Positions 1-9,069 are shown, numbered from the stretch's first letter. The stretch is 64,000 nucleotides of DNA from Sporosarcina sp. P2 (GCF_002743255.1 NZ_PDYY01000006.1:122354-186353); one strand, 5' to 3'. Numbers and translations are program-made. The notes: generated from the letters alone by a model not told the origin.

Positions 1-36
1 GAGGTTTGACGTTTTGACGTCAGACCTTCTTTTTTA
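1..36 (+). terminator. Rho-independent terminator of an upstream gene
   Basis: An 11-bp stem (AGGTTTGACGT pairing with ACGTCAGACCT, one G.T pair, 4-nt loop) is followed by a T-rich tail. It ends a + strand gene lying left of the window. Confidence 0.75.
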
Positions 37-188
37 TGTTGAAAATGGTCAACCCTATGATTTACACACTCTATTTAGTCACTTCATTTACCCAAAAGTT
101 TAAAACACGTAGTTTGCGATGTGGCCTACTGCTTGCTATACTGAACGAGTTGATTGACTTATTTGTCTATTTGAAAGGGGTTTTATTA

Positions 189-1352
189 ATGAGGGAACAA
201 TTATTTCAGAAACTGGAACAATCTTATGACGAAATGGTAGAGATTCGCCGATATTTACATATGAACCCCGAAGTGTCGTTTAAAGAAACGAAAACCGCAG
301 CTTATATCGCTGACTTCTATAAACGTCTTGGAGTAGAGGTACGTACTGGAGTAGGCGGCAATGGTGTCGTAGCAAGAGTCAAAGGTACAAAGCCAGGAAA
401 AACAGTTGCTTTGCGAGCAGACTTTGACGCATTACCTATTCAAGATCAAAAAGATACATCATATGCATCCACTGTACCTGGCGTCATGCATGCATGCGGA
501 CACGATGGTCATACCGCCACGCTCCTTCAATTAGCAAAAGCTATGAACGAAATGCGTGAGGAGCTATCTGGCGAATATGTATTTATCCATCAACATGCGG
601 AAGAATTGGCTCCAGGTGGCGCTATTGCAATGATCAAAGACGGCTGCTTAGAAGGCGTCGATGTCATTTTCGGCACGCATCTGTGGTCACTCTTTGAATC
701 GGGTGTCATCTATTATGCTTCAGGCCCGATCATGGCTGCAGCGGATCGATTCAATATTACCATTCAAGGAGCTGGCGGCCACGGTGCATCGCCACATCAA
801 ACAAAAGATGCCATCGTAATCGGTTCACAGCTTGTGATGAACTTACAACAAGTCGTCTCAAGACGTGTTGACCCCATCGAATCAGCTGTACTATCCATCG
901 GCTCATTCGTCGCAGAAAATGCCTTTAATGTCATCGCTGACCAAGCCGTTCTGGGCGGAACTGTTCGTACATTCACCAATGACGTACGCAACTTCATGGA
1001 ACAAGAAATCAAGCGTATAGCTGAAGGCACAGCCTTGGCTCACGATTGTGAAATCACTGTAGAATACTTCCGTGGATATCCGGCAGTGGTCAATCATGAA
1101 AAAGAAACAACCTACCTGAAAACTGTAGCTGAATCCATTGCGGATCTAAGTGGTGTAGAAGAAATGCAACCACAAATGGGAGGAGAAGATTTCGCCTACT
1201 ATCTTGAAAAAGTTCCGGGTACTTTCTTCTTCACAGGTGCCCGTCCGGCAGAAGCCTATCCTCACCACCATCCACGTTTTGACATTGATGAAAAAGCTAT
1301 GATTGCAGCAGCGAAAACATTAGGCGCGGCAGCGATTGAGTATCAGAACTGA
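189..1352 (+). CDS. M20D-family amidohydrolase (N-acyl-amino-acid deacylase / hippurate hydrolase type)
   Basis: This is probably a cytoplasmic metal-dependent hydrolase that removes acyl groups from N-acylated amino acids. I see the M20 metal motif HACGHDGHT at residues 101-109 (Cys103 and His105 are the M20D-type ligands), HQHAEE at 134-139 with the usual catalytic Glu, and a C-terminal HHHPRFDID. The 387-residue length is normal for the family. The frame is open back to position 36, but AAAGGGG at 174-180 lies 8 nt before the ATG at 189, and the upstream 51 codons encode a leader unlike the family. It stands alone between two terminators. The substrate cannot be read from the sequence; N-acetyl-diaminopimelate deacetylase is a related possibility. 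Confidence 0.88.
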   Translation: MREQLFQKLEQSYDEMVEIRRYLHMNPEVSFKETKTAAYIADFYKRLGVEVRTGVGGNGVVARVKGTKPGKTVALRADFDALPIQDQKDTSYASTVPGVMHACGHDGHTATLLQLAKAMNEMREELSGEYVFIHQHAEELAPGGAIAMIKDGCLEGVDVIFGTHLWSLFESGVIYYASGPIMAAADRFNITIQGAGGHGASPHQTKDAIVIGSQLVMNLQQVVSRRVDPIESAVLSIGSFVAENAFNVIADQAVLGGTVRTFTNDVRNFMEQEIKRIAEGTALAHDCEITVEYFRGYPAVVNHEKETTYLKTVAESIADLSGVEEMQPQMGGEDFAYYLEKVPGTFFFTGARPAEAYPHHHPRFDIDEKAMIAAAKTLGAAAIEYQN

Positions 1353-1366
1353 AGTAAAGTAATACA

Positions 1367-1409
1367 CTGAAGATCACTCCTACGACGGTATGGGGATCTT
1401 CAGTTTTTA
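1367..1409 (+). terminator. Terminator of the M20D amidohydrolase gene
   Basis: The stem CTGAAGATC / GATCTTCAG is followed by five T residues, 15 nt after the stop codon. Confidence 0.8.
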
Positions 1410-1726
1410 TATTTCACCATAGCAGTAGCGGCTGAATTAGAATGAATGATTTAGGGAAAAGGGATACGCGCGGCTTGTATAACATTTTGATCTATTTAAG
1501 CGTAAGAAGCGCTTTGAGTTGTAGTTTTGCACATGCTCTTTCTGTACGTATCTGCTCATCAGATGGTGGTTCTGCTGGCAATGGTAGAGAAGTTCATTGG
1601 CCCGTGCGGTCACACGCAGAACGTGTCCACTTGCAACATCAATTAATGTCGCTTCTTCCCCGCCCTACGATCATTCGATAAAATCCACCATGTTAATAGA
1701 ATATTTACTATTTTCCAACATTACAG
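1410..1726. other. Gene-poor stretch upstream of comK
   Basis: I see no supported gene here. Both strands have short open frames (+ 1442-1681; - about 1437-1672) without a ribosome binding site or a recognisable product. The minus frame, which includes EEATLIDVASGHV, has no start codon and could be a decayed gene fragment. Confidence 0.4.
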
Positions 1727-1754
1727 TTGATTTTAGTTTTTTCTATACTATAAT
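1727..1754 (+). promoter_or_regulatory. Predicted sigma-A promoter of the comK homologue
   Basis: TTGATT and TATAAT are separated by 16 bp, about 40 nt before the start codon. The -10 is a perfect consensus. I see no clear AAAA-N5-TTTT K-box pair here. Confidence 0.55.
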
Positions 1755-1792
1755 TAATACGTATATGGTCCTATAAAACTGGGGGGAACAAC

Positions 1793-2329
1793 ATGGCTAA
1801 TCCACATTATCTATCATCTTATATTGTTACATTTCATACTTTTGCATTACTTCATGGACAACATGCAAATCCGTACTATACAAAAGTAGTGGAAAGCGAC
1901 CGGACTTTTATTGTCGAGAAAACACCACTAGAAATTATGAGAGATTCTTGTGCACATTACCGTTCCAACTTTGAATCCATTATTAACAGTTCCAAAATGG
2001 ATTTGAAAAATCGTCCAAAGCCACCGATCATGCTGACCCATTCAAATGACCGGCCTTTATTATTTTTTCCATTGCTGTCCCCCACTTTACATAAAAACTC
2101 ATGGGTAGCTTATCATGCAGTAAAAGACGTTGTTCAACACGAGGACGGCGTGACCGTTATGTTAAAAAATGATACGCAAATGCAATTGGATACTTCGATA
2201 GCTACTGTTTATCGCCAAATGGCGCTATCACATATTTTGTTTCAACGATTTGAAAACGCTCAAGAGGAATTGCGAAGTTCCTATTATATGATCATGGAGC
2301 CGAAGAGTTCTGATTCGACAATTTCCTAA
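1793..2329 (+). CDS. ComK-family competence transcription factor
   Basis: ComK is the DNA-binding master regulator of competence genes in Bacillus, acting on AT-rich K-boxes. The 178-residue product shows the family core: a KPPIM motif, then a FFP-LSP-T segment and a W-V--H-VK stretch, all at the positions expected for B. subtilis ComK (about 192 residues). A GGGGGG ribosome site precedes the ATG by 5-6 nt. The C terminus is a little shorter than in B. subtilis and its last 38 nt overlap the convergent gene at 2292-2669, so the two transcripts can pair. Related genera often carry two ComK-like proteins, so this could be a paralogue rather than the active competence factor. Confidence 0.8.
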   Translation: MANPHYLSSYIVTFHTFALLHGQHANPYYTKVVESDRTFIVEKTPLEIMRDSCAHYRSNFESIINSSKMDLKNRPKPPIMLTHSNDRPLLFFPLLSPTLHKNSWVAYHAVKDVVQHEDGVTVMLKNDTQMQLDTSIATVYRQMALSHILFQRFENAQEELRSSYYMIMEPKSSDSTIS

Positions 2330-2669
2330 TATACAGATTCAGTAACTCTTCTGACCGGTTACGTAAGCGAACATTTAAATAACGACGCATATCTTGATAA
2401 CCATCATATAAAAATACATATTCCGTAAATAGTTCATCTGTTGAATGGCGTATCACTCGCATTTTATGCTCTTGTAAATACAAAGCAGTGGTTCGTAAAT
2501 CAGCAGAAACTGTGTTCATCGTTTCGTCTAACAAATTAAGATATGGACTTTTCAATTTAAACGGAACCTCCTCCAGTAACCGACGGTCTCGTTCCATAAT
2601 CGTCAATAACATAGGAAGGTAAATGTAGTTTTCCAAATACGGCATTGCCTCTGTGGGGATCAAAGGCAT
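2292..2669 (-). CDS. Conserved hypothetical protein (resembles B. subtilis YhjD)
   Basis: A 125-residue soluble protein with no signal peptide or membrane segment. It is mostly helical and rich in charged residues, with a central ERDRRLLEE stretch and a C-terminal RLRNRSEELL stretch. From memory it resembles the uncharacterised Bacillales protein YhjD, but I cannot verify this and give no function. The start is well supported: GGGAGG lies 8 nt before the ATG. It is convergent with, and overlaps by 38 nt, the 3' end of the comK homologue. Confidence 0.7.
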   Translation of the reverse strand: MPLIPTEAMPYLENYIYLPMLLTIMERDRRLLEEVPFKLKSPYLNLLDETMNTVSADLRTTALYLQEHKMRVIRHSTDELFTEYVFLYDGYQDMRRYLNVRLRNRSEELLNLYIRKLSNQNSSAP

Positions 2670-2762
2670 TGATATCGCCTCCCAATAGAACGTATGTTCT
2701 TGAATTGATTATAATTCCTTTAGCGAAGAAAAGCAAGCGCTATTAGTATGGCTTTTTTGCAT

Positions 2763-2796
2763 AAAAAAACTCCCAGTTATACGAACTGGAAGTTTT
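2763..2796 (-). terminator. Terminator of the lipoprotein gene
   Basis: On the minus strand AACTTCCAGTT pairs with AACTGGGAGTT and is followed by a run of T, just downstream of the lipoprotein stop codon. Confidence 0.75.
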
Positions 2797-2823
2797 GACA
2801 CTCAATCGATAGTTAAAACAAGT

Positions 2824-3390
2824 TTATTCTTTTCCTGGTTCATCACCAATAAAGTGGATAGAGAACACTTTCCATGTCCCATCTTCTTTCGTCAAAACAG
2901 TTACTTGGCGACCTTCGGGTGCATTTTCTACTCCTGTCTCACTGTCCGTGAATGTCGTTTTCAACGTAGAAAACACCTGTGCGCTATCCTTTGAATATTT
3001 TACAATCGTTTCATTATCTGTTTCACGTTTCATCGTAGTATTCTCAAGCATTTCTTCCATAGCCTGACGCTCTTCTTCCAGATCATAGCCTTCGGTAGAA
3101 AGCGTAGCAAGATAACCTTCTACGTCTTGATTGTTCAATGTTTCGATATAGCGTTCAAAAGCCGCTAGAATTTCATCTTTATCTTCTTTTGGCACATCTG
3201 TAGCTTCTTCCACTTTGTCGCCTGACATGCTGAATCCTACTTTTTTATCGTCTACTCCATGATCGATAGCACCATTGCCCGGTGCAGCTTCGCTAGTTTC
3301 TGGATGGTTCTCGTTTGTTTCATCTGCGTTATTACATGCGCCTAATACGAGCGCTAAAGCTATGGACGCGACTGCCACTTTTTTCTTCAT
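2824..3390 (-). CDS. Lipoprotein with an NTF2/SnoaL-like domain
   Basis: A 188-residue membrane-anchored lipoprotein. Residues 1-18 form a signal peptide with a lipobox LGAC, so Cys19 should be diacylated. Residues 20-65 are an acidic, Asn/Glu-rich linker. Residues about 70-185 carry the pattern of a small cone-shaped NTF2-like fold: a helix with a YIETLNNQD turn, then strands ending in DGTWKVFSIHF. Such domains bind small ligands or stabilise partners, and no catalytic residue can be assigned. GGAGGAG sits 5 nt before the ATG. The gene follows degU but is separated from it by a terminator, so it probably has its own promoter or relies on read-through. Confidence 0.75.
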   Translation of the reverse strand: MKKKVAVASIALALVLGACNNADETNENHPETSEAAPGNGAIDHGVDDKKVGFSMSGDKVEEATDVPKEDKDEILAAFERYIETLNNQDVEGYLATLSTEGYDLEEERQAMEEMLENTTMKRETDNETIVKYSKDSAQVFSTLKTTFTDSETGVENAPEGRQVTVLTKEDGTWKVFSIHFIGDEPGKE

Positions 3391-3409
3391 ATGCTCCTCC
3401 TACGTAGAG

Positions 3410-3440
3410 AAAAAGGCCTTCTACGTACAAAGACCTTTTT
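3410..3440 (-). terminator. Terminator after degU
   Basis: On the minus strand AAAAAGGTCTT pairs with AAGGCCTTTTT around a short loop and ends in T residues. It separates degSU from the lipoprotein gene. Confidence 0.75.
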
Positions 3441-3450
3441 CATTCTATTA

Positions 3451-4131
3451 TTATTTTACTTCTACCCAACCATTTTTGATTGCTGTAACAACAGCTTGTG
3501 TCCGGTCATTTACACTCATTTTTTGCAAAATGCTGGAAACGTGGTTTTTCACCGTTTTTTCCGAGATGAAGAGCGTTTCACCAATCGTCCGGTTACTCTG
3601 GCCATCTGTTAATAATTGTAGAACTTCACACTCACGCTTCGTCAATAAATGAAGGGGGCGACGAATGTCGTTCTGCTGGAAGGATCCTTTATGTTCTCTC
3701 TCACTCAAACGTCGGAATTCTGTTACTAAATTATGCGTGATTTTTGGATGTAAGTATGATCCACCATTTGCTACTACTTTGATTGCTTGAATAATTGCGT
3801 CTGCATCCATTTCTTTTAGCATGTAGCCGAGAGCGCCTGTTTTCAAAGCATGTGTAACATAGGACTCGTCGTCGTGAATGGATAGCATGATAACGCGCGC
3901 ATTTGGAAACTCTTTCACTAATTGCTCCGTCGCGTCTACACCATTCATGCGTGGCATATTAATATCCATCAGCACTACATCTGGCTCATACTCTCTATAC
4001 AATTCAACTACTTCGACACCATCGTCGCCTTCTGCTACTACGTTAAACGATTCTTCAAAATCCAAAATTCGTTTAACTCCTTCACGGAATAATTGGTGAT
4101 CATCTACTATCAAAATTTTTGTCGCTTCCAT
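3451..4131 (-). CDS. Two-component response regulator DegU
   Basis: DegU controls exoenzymes, motility, competence and biofilm genes in Bacilli. The 226 residues show an N-terminal receiver domain with the acidic pair D10-D11, the phosphorylation site Asp56 in LMDINMP, Ser84 and Lys106, as in B. subtilis DegU. A C-terminal LuxR-type helix-turn-helix follows ([12 protein letters not shown] ... [13 protein letters not shown], about residues 163-210). It lies 28 nt downstream of degS in the same operon. Its neighbourhood (degS, yvyE, an LCP gene, tagO) matches the B. subtilis arrangement, which supports orthology. Confidence 0.95.
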   Translation of the reverse strand: MEATKILIVDDHQLFREGVKRILDFEESFNVVAEGDDGVEVVELYREYEPDVVLMDINMPRMNGVDATEQLVKEFPNARVIMLSIHDDESYVTHALKTGALGYMLKEMDADAIIQAIKVVANGGSYLHPKITHNLVTEFRRLSEREHKGSFQQNDIRRPLHLLTKRECEVLQLLTDGQSNRTIGETLFISEKTVKNHVSSILQKMSVNDRTQAVVTAIKNGWVEVK

Positions 4132-4159
4132 TTCCTATTCCTCCCAGTAATTACCTTAC

Positions 4160-5308
4160 TTACAGATCTTCGTCCAATGGAATTTGAAAAAGAACCGAAG
4201 TGCCTTCCCCGACTTTCGAGGTGACTTTCATTTTTCCTTTCAATAACTCCACACGTTCTTGCATTCCAATGAGACCAAATGATTTCTCTTTTACTTCATT
4301 TGTATCAAAGCCGAGGCCTTGGTCTTTAATCAATATATTAACCGATTCACGTAACCATTCGATTTTCACCCATATTTCATCAGTTTTCGCATGTTTAATA
4401 CTGTTATTTACTGATTCTTGTATGAGACGAAAAATACCTACTTCAAAATTGGAAGCAAATCTTTTTTCTGCTCCGTTACTTTGAAAATGAATGATTAGCG
4501 GCGCCTCGTATTCGCTAATGGTCAATAAATACTTTCGCAATGTCGGAACAAGCCCTAAGTCATCCAAAGCCATTGGTCGCAAATTATAAATGATACGACG
4601 TACTTCAGATAACGCTCCCCTAACCATTTCTTTTAGGTAAGATAGCTCTCGCATTGCTTCTTCTGGACCATGCTGAACAAACGTTTTTTCGATTAAACCA
4701 GAACGCATCAAGACATTGGCTAGCATTTGCGCGGGTCCATCATGAATATCACGTGATAAACGTTTACGCTCTTCTTCTTGAGCCTGGATAATCTGAATTG
4801 CAAAGTCTTGTTTATGGCGTGCAGTTTCCAGTGCTGTACTTACATTTTTCAAATCAGATGTTAAATATGTCATCACAGTGGTTACTTGGTTAACAAGCTG
4901 GTCTGCTCTTTCAATTGTAGAGAGCAGCAACAGTAGTCGACGTTCAAGTTCATCCCGTCTTCCACGAAGTTGTTTCTCTTCCATTTTATTAATGGAGGCG
5001 CGTACAAGCAAGTCATTTGCCACACCATAAGCTTGTTTAACTTCTTCTTCACTATATGTTACAAAGTCTTTTGATACAGTAGCAAGACGCTTTCTAGAAT
5101 GGCGTGATAGGTTCTCTAGAGAATCCCCTTCAGTTATCACATGAGAAATACTATCTTTCACTTCTGCTAACTCTGTTTGCATTTCTTCATAACTTCTGCG
5201 GCTTTGTTCACTAATTAAGAAGATATCGCTTTTTGAACGATCCATTACATTAACCATGTTGCCAAATATTTTCTCCATCTGTTGAATGTCAATTGCCTTG
5301 TCGCTCAA
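4160..5308 (-). CDS. Sensor histidine kinase DegS
   Basis: DegS is a cytoplasmic kinase that phosphorylates and dephosphorylates DegU. The 382-residue protein has no membrane segment. The N-terminal half is a long coiled-coil sensor region; the HisKA_3 motif RDIHDGPAQ places the phospho-acceptor at His189, the same position as in B. subtilis. A C-terminal HATPase domain shows an N box (ESVNNSIKHAKT) and G boxes (DQGLGFD, GLIGMQERV). The start is a TTG preceded by GGAGGGAG. The gene is divergent from yvyE, with about 150 nt between them for both promoters. Confidence 0.95.
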   Translation of the reverse strand: MSDKAIDIQQMEKIFGNMVNVMDRSKSDIFLISEQSRRSYEEMQTELAEVKDSISHVITEGDSLENLSRHSRKRLATVSKDFVTYSEEEVKQAYGVANDLLVRASINKMEEKQLRGRRDELERRLLLLLSTIERADQLVNQVTTVMTYLTSDLKNVSTALETARHKQDFAIQIIQAQEEERKRLSRDIHDGPAQMLANVLMRSGLIEKTFVQHGPEEAMRELSYLKEMVRGALSEVRRIIYNLRPMALDDLGLVPTLRKYLLTISEYEAPLIIHFQSNGAEKRFASNFEVGIFRLIQESVNNSIKHAKTDEIWVKIEWLRESVNILIKDQGLGFDTNEVKEKSFGLIGMQERVELLKGKMKVTSKVGEGTSVLFQIPLDEDL

Positions 5309-5458
5309 ATAACTCCCTCCCGCACTTGTTTATGTGAAAATTTGCAAAGTGAGCATTATTGCAGTTTAGCCTAAATACTTATACACTTCTTATACAGTAT
5401 ATCATTTTAATGATGAAAAAGTATTATAAGTATATTACAAATGTAGGGGGAACGACAA

Positions 5459-6091
5459 ATGCGAGCTAATTATAAAACCGTAAAACTGTACGGAGAGAGT
5501 GAATTCGTCATCCAAAAATCCCGTTTTCTGTCATTTGTCAAGAGAGTCGAGACAGAACAAGAGGCACTGGACTTTATTCAGGACATCAAAAAGGACCATC
5601 ATACAGCTACACATAATTGTTCAGCTTATATCATAGGAGAACATGACCAGATCCAAAAAGCGAACGATGACGGTGAACCTTCTGGTACAGCCGGCTTTCC
5701 TATTTTAGAAGTTCTAAAAAAGCAACACCTAAAAGATACCGTGATTGTCGTCACTCGCTATTTCGGTGGCATCAAACTCGGTGGTGGCGGATTAATCCGC
5801 GCTTATGGCAAAGCAGCTTCTGAAGGCATTGCCGCAACAGGTGTTGTGGAAAGAAAATTACACGCACTAGTTAAAGTTTCTATTGATTATACATGGCTAG
5901 GTAAAGTAGAAAACGAAGTAAGGCAATCCGACTACCCGTTAAACGACATCATCTATGAAGAGGACGTTGAACTCTTTTTATATGTTCCTGAAGAAGATCA
6001 AGAGATTTTTGTGGAATGGATGATGGAATTAACGAACGGCCAGGCAATCATCGCCACAACCGGACATAAATTCCTAGAGTTCGACATCTGA
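5459..6091 (+). CDS. YigZ/YvyE (IMPACT) family protein
   Basis: A 210-residue soluble protein of the UPF0029/IMPACT family, named YvyE in B. subtilis. The conserved core is visible: HNCSAYIIG, NDDGEPSGTAG and VTRYFGGIKLGGGGLIRAYGKA, followed by the C-terminal DUF1949-like alpha/beta domain. Its biochemical role is unclear; the family has been linked to translation control and nucleic-acid binding. GGGGG lies 9 nt before the ATG. It is transcribed away from degS, as in Bacillus. Confidence 0.9.
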   Translation: MRANYKTVKLYGESEFVIQKSRFLSFVKRVETEQEALDFIQDIKKDHHTATHNCSAYIIGEHDQIQKANDDGEPSGTAGFPILEVLKKQHLKDTVIVVTRYFGGIKLGGGGLIRAYGKAASEGIAATGVVERKLHALVKVSIDYTWLGKVENEVRQSDYPLNDIIYEEDVELFLYVPEEDQEIFVEWMMELTNGQAIIATTGHKFLEFDI

Positions 6092-6270
6092 CTATACGTC
6101 CAATCGAAAACCGGGTATAATGGTAGAAGGTGGATCCTATGAGCATTAGGTCTGATTTTATTTGGTCACTATGGATTTTTATGTGAAGATGTGTAACTTA
6201 TCATCAGAATCAACTTCCCATAGATTCGCCATTGACGGTTTTTTTCTGCCGCACACCCTGGAGGTTAAAA

Positions 6271-7302
6271 ATGAAAAGAGAAGAGTATCGGAAAAAGAAG
6301 GTTTCTAAAACGAAGCGCTTTTTAAAAATAGCATTATTTACGTTCTTCATCGCGGCCGTAGTTGTTTCTACTTATGCATTCAAGCTTCATAACCAAGCGA
6401 TGAACGTACTAGATCGTTCGTATGAACCTATTGCCAAGCAAGATCCGCCAGAAATATATGTAGAACCTGCAAAAGATAAAGTGTCGATTCTATTGATTGG
6501 CGTAGACGAAAGCGAAGCACGCCAGGATCATGAAGTGCACGGAAGATCAGATGCTTTAGTGCTTGCAACTTTGAATCCTAGAACCAAAAGCATCAAACTC
6601 GTCAGCATACCTCGTGACTCCTATGTTTATATTCCACAGGTAAACTATAAAGATAAAATTACACACGCCCATGCGTACGGTGGAACGAAAGCTTCTATTG
6701 ATACAGTTGAAGAGCTATTTGATGTTCCAGTCAACTATTACGTCAAAATGAACTTTAATGCATTCATCGATGTTGTAGATGCACTTGGCGGTGTAGAAGT
6801 TGAAGTTCCATACGAGCGTATCGAGAAAGATGAAAATGATAAAAATGCGATTCATCTAATGCCAGGACTTCATCGCCTGGACGGGCGCCACACATTGGCT
6901 TTAGCACGTACTCGTAAACTAGATAATGATATCGAGCGCGGTAAACGTCAGCAAATGATTCTTCAAGCCATGATCAAAGAAGCGACATCGATTACATCCA
7001 TTACAAAGTACGGGGACGTCATCAATGCACTTGGCGATAACATGAAGACCGATATGACATCCAAGCAAATATTGTCGTTTATTCAGTATATAAAAAGCGG
7101 ACTACCAGACGTTGATACCATCACATTGACAGGCTATGACGATATGTCGACAGGTACGTACTATTACAAATTAGATGAGCAGAAGCTAGAAGAAGTAAAG
7201 CAGATTTTAAAATCCCACTTAGGGTTCATCCCTGACTCCTCTTCTTTAACTGAGCTAGACACGGATCAATCCTCCGCATCCGTTTACACCAATTATCAAT
7301 AG
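6271..7302 (+). CDS. LytR-CpsA-Psr (LCP) family wall-polymer ligase
   Basis: LCP enzymes transfer lipid-linked glycopolymers (teichoic acid or secondary wall polysaccharide) to peptidoglycan on the outer face of the membrane. This 343-residue protein has a basic N terminus, one membrane segment at about residues 14-34 and the LCP core from about 75: VSILLIGVD, GRSDALVLATLNP, SIPRDSYV, ALGGVEVEVP, GRHTLALARTRK and RGKRQQMILQAM, which include the conserved Arg and Asp residues that bind pyrophosphate. The frame is open from 6232, but CTGGAGG lies 7 nt before the ATG at 6271. Position next to yvyE and tagO matches B. subtilis tagU. Here it may attach the SLH-binding glycan. Confidence 0.88.
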   Translation: MKREEYRKKKVSKTKRFLKIALFTFFIAAVVVSTYAFKLHNQAMNVLDRSYEPIAKQDPPEIYVEPAKDKVSILLIGVDESEARQDHEVHGRSDALVLATLNPRTKSIKLVSIPRDSYVYIPQVNYKDKITHAHAYGGTKASIDTVEELFDVPVNYYVKMNFNAFIDVVDALGGVEVEVPYERIEKDENDKNAIHLMPGLHRLDGRHTLALARTRKLDNDIERGKRQQMILQAMIKEATSITSITKYGDVINALGDNMKTDMTSKQILSFIQYIKSGLPDVDTITLTGYDDMSTGTYYYKLDEQKLEEVKQILKSHLGFIPDSSSLTELDTDQSSASVYTNYQ

Positions 7303-7312
7303 CTTATTCAGA

Positions 7313-7347
7313 AGCGATGAAGCCCTTTCCGGTTTCAGCGCTTTTTT
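7313..7347 (+). terminator. Terminator of the LCP gene
   Basis: AGCGATGAAGCC pairs with GGTTTCAGCGCT (one mismatch) and is followed by six T residues. Confidence 0.75.
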
Positions 7348-7547
7348 GTGGAGAATGAAAGGTAGAGGGTTGTGGAATCTAGGAGAGTTAGTAAAGGAAA
7401 CTTAAGGTTTTGATTTTACATCTTTAAATCCAGAAAACACCACAAAGTTAGTCGTATGCGTTAGTTTTTCACTTATTACATTCAAGTTCATATGACTAGG
7501 ACCGTGATATCTTAATCTAAAATCATTAATTTCAGAAAACCACACTA
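7348..7547. other. Intergenic stretch with no recognised feature
   Basis: AT-rich sequence between the LCP terminator and the dispersed repeat. I see no gene with a ribosome site. Confidence 0.4.
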
Positions 7548-7739
7548 GTTGATCGTAAGTGGAAGGCGGCGAGTGCAAAGATGTGCTCCTAACGCTTCGC
7601 TTTTACTCGCAAAAGCCGTTCTTCGTTACGGCTCTTCCCGGAGGATCAGCGTGCGCCTTGAGACCCTGGACTGAACGAAGTGAGGGAAGCGGCTCAAGCC
7701 ACGCCCTCGGGAAAGCGTCCGCCTGGAACGTCGATCAAC
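7548..7739. repeat. Dispersed GC-rich Bacillales-type intergenic repeat, about 190 bp
   Basis: The element begins GTTGATCG and ends with the complement CGATCAAC; imperfect terminal inverted repeats extend about 24 bp (GGCGG near one end, CCGCC near the other). Its interior is clearly more GC-rich than the flanks and includes GAAAGCGTCCGCCTGGAACG, a block I recognise from a repeat found in many copies in Bacillaceae and Planococcaceae genomes. The open frame across it (7559-7774) has no ribosome site and looks accidental. It probably folds as a long hairpin. Confidence 0.65.
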
Positions 7740-7786
7740 GGTGCCCTCCCCCTCAACAATCACTTCTTCTTTAAACATTTCAGCAT

Positions 7787-7823
7787 AAAAAAAGCCCTCA
7801 TCCGCTTCGCAGCAGACAAGGAC
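7787..7823 (-). terminator. Terminator of tagO
   Basis: On the minus strand GTCCTTGTCTGC pairs fully, with wobbles, to GCGGATGAGGGC around TGCGAA and is followed by seven T residues. Confidence 0.75.
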
Positions 7824-7832
7824 ACGTTTTTC

Positions 7833-8876
7833 TTATTTACCAATCATGCGTACTAAATTTAACAACGGACGATAATTCGCTCCTGCCAGACCAATCAATT
7901 CTACAAACAGTTCAATTACAATCAGCATGACGAAGACCAGAAGCAATGCGCCCCACACTGTTGCTTGTGAGAACAAAACAGCGGCTGCTCCGAAAAGAAT
8001 TGCAATACCATAAATCGTAAGCACAGCTTGTCTATGCGAGAAACCTACGCGCAATAAACAGTGATGCAAATGCGACTTATCTGCTGCTGTAATAGACTGT
8101 TTCATGCGAACGCGTCTAACAATCGCGAAGAATGTGTCTGAAATCGGAACGCCTAGCATGATAATAGGAATAACAAGTGATACAACGGCGACATTCTTAA
8201 AGCCGAGTAATGCCAGTACCGAAATCATAAATCCGAGGAACAGCGATCCAGTGTCGCCCATAAAAATTTTCGCTGGATGGAAGTTGAACACTAAGAATCC
8301 AAGCGAACTAGCTGCCAATATGGAAGCTGTTGCAGCAACAAAGACATCTCCCATTAATAAAGCCATTACCGTAATGGCAATGAGCGCAATAGTGGAAACA
8401 CCTGCTGCTAAACCATCTAATCCATCAATCAAATTGACAGCGTTCGTGATTCCGATGATCCAAATGATCGTGATCGGAATACTGAAATAACCAAAGTCAA
8501 GCTGACCTAGAAACGGCAAGTTGATGAATTCAATTTGTAATCCGCCCCATAGAACCACAACTAACGCAGCCGCTAGTTGGCCTAACATTTTTGCTTTTGC
8601 TGTGATTTCCAGCATATCGTCTAAAAAGCCAATCATGACGATCAGTACCGCACCGATTAGGATGCTTACTGCGTGCTCGTCTTTCGGCAATAATATAGCA
8701 TATCCAATAATAAACGCTCCGAAGATTGCGAGCCCGCCGATTCTAGGCATGATTCTCGCGTGAACTTTCCGATAATTGGGGCGGTCAACCGCACCGATCC
8801 GATACGCGAATTTGATGACTAGCGGTGTTAGTATGATTGCAGCGATAAAAGCTACAGACATTGCAATGAATAACAT
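7833..8876 (-). CDS. UDP-GlcNAc:undecaprenyl-phosphate GlcNAc-1-phosphate transferase TagO
   Basis: TagO starts wall teichoic acid or secondary wall polysaccharide by putting GlcNAc-1-P on undecaprenyl phosphate at the membrane. The 347-residue protein is almost entirely membrane segments (about ten). It carries the family motifs: the Asp pair GFLDDMLE, NLIDGLDGLAAG with the catalytic Asp, FMGDTGSLFLG, and the basic cytoplasmic loop ending SHLHHCLL. A TTG at 8891 would add five residues, but GGGGAGG lies 6 nt before the ATG at 8876, so that start is chosen. It most likely feeds the glycan that SLH proteins bind here. Confidence 0.92.
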   Translation of the reverse strand: MLFIAMSVAFIAAIILTPLVIKFAYRIGAVDRPNYRKVHARIMPRIGGLAIFGAFIIGYAILLPKDEHAVSILIGAVLIVMIGFLDDMLEITAKAKMLGQLAAALVVVLWGGLQIEFINLPFLGQLDFGYFSIPITIIWIIGITNAVNLIDGLDGLAAGVSTIALIAITVMALLMGDVFVAATASILAASSLGFLVFNFHPAKIFMGDTGSLFLGFMISVLALLGFKNVAVVSLVIPIIMLGVPISDTFFAIVRRVRMKQSITAADKSHLHHCLLRVGFSHRQAVLTIYGIAILFGAAAVLFSQATVWGALLLVFVMLIVIELFVELIGLAGANYRPLLNLVRMIGK

Positions 8877-9069
8877 GTCTTTCCTCCCCAAATAGCATTA
8901 AGTACATATCTCCTTGTAGTATAACATAATTTTTGCTAGAGTTCATCATTTAGCATGCATTACTCATCTATTCCCTTACTCCCTTACTTGCAAACCCTAA
9001 TAAATACCGCCACAACGAGGATTTAACCATTTTACATGTGGTACATTGTGATCAATCTATTGTTCTTCT

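Noticed and set aside
1437..1681. Short open frames on both strands upstream of comK
   Set aside because: No ribosome site, no start codon on the minus frame, and no recognisable family.
7559..7774. 71-codon + strand frame across the GC-rich repeat
   Set aside because: It lies within a structured intergenic repeat, lacks a ribosome site and has an atypical composition.
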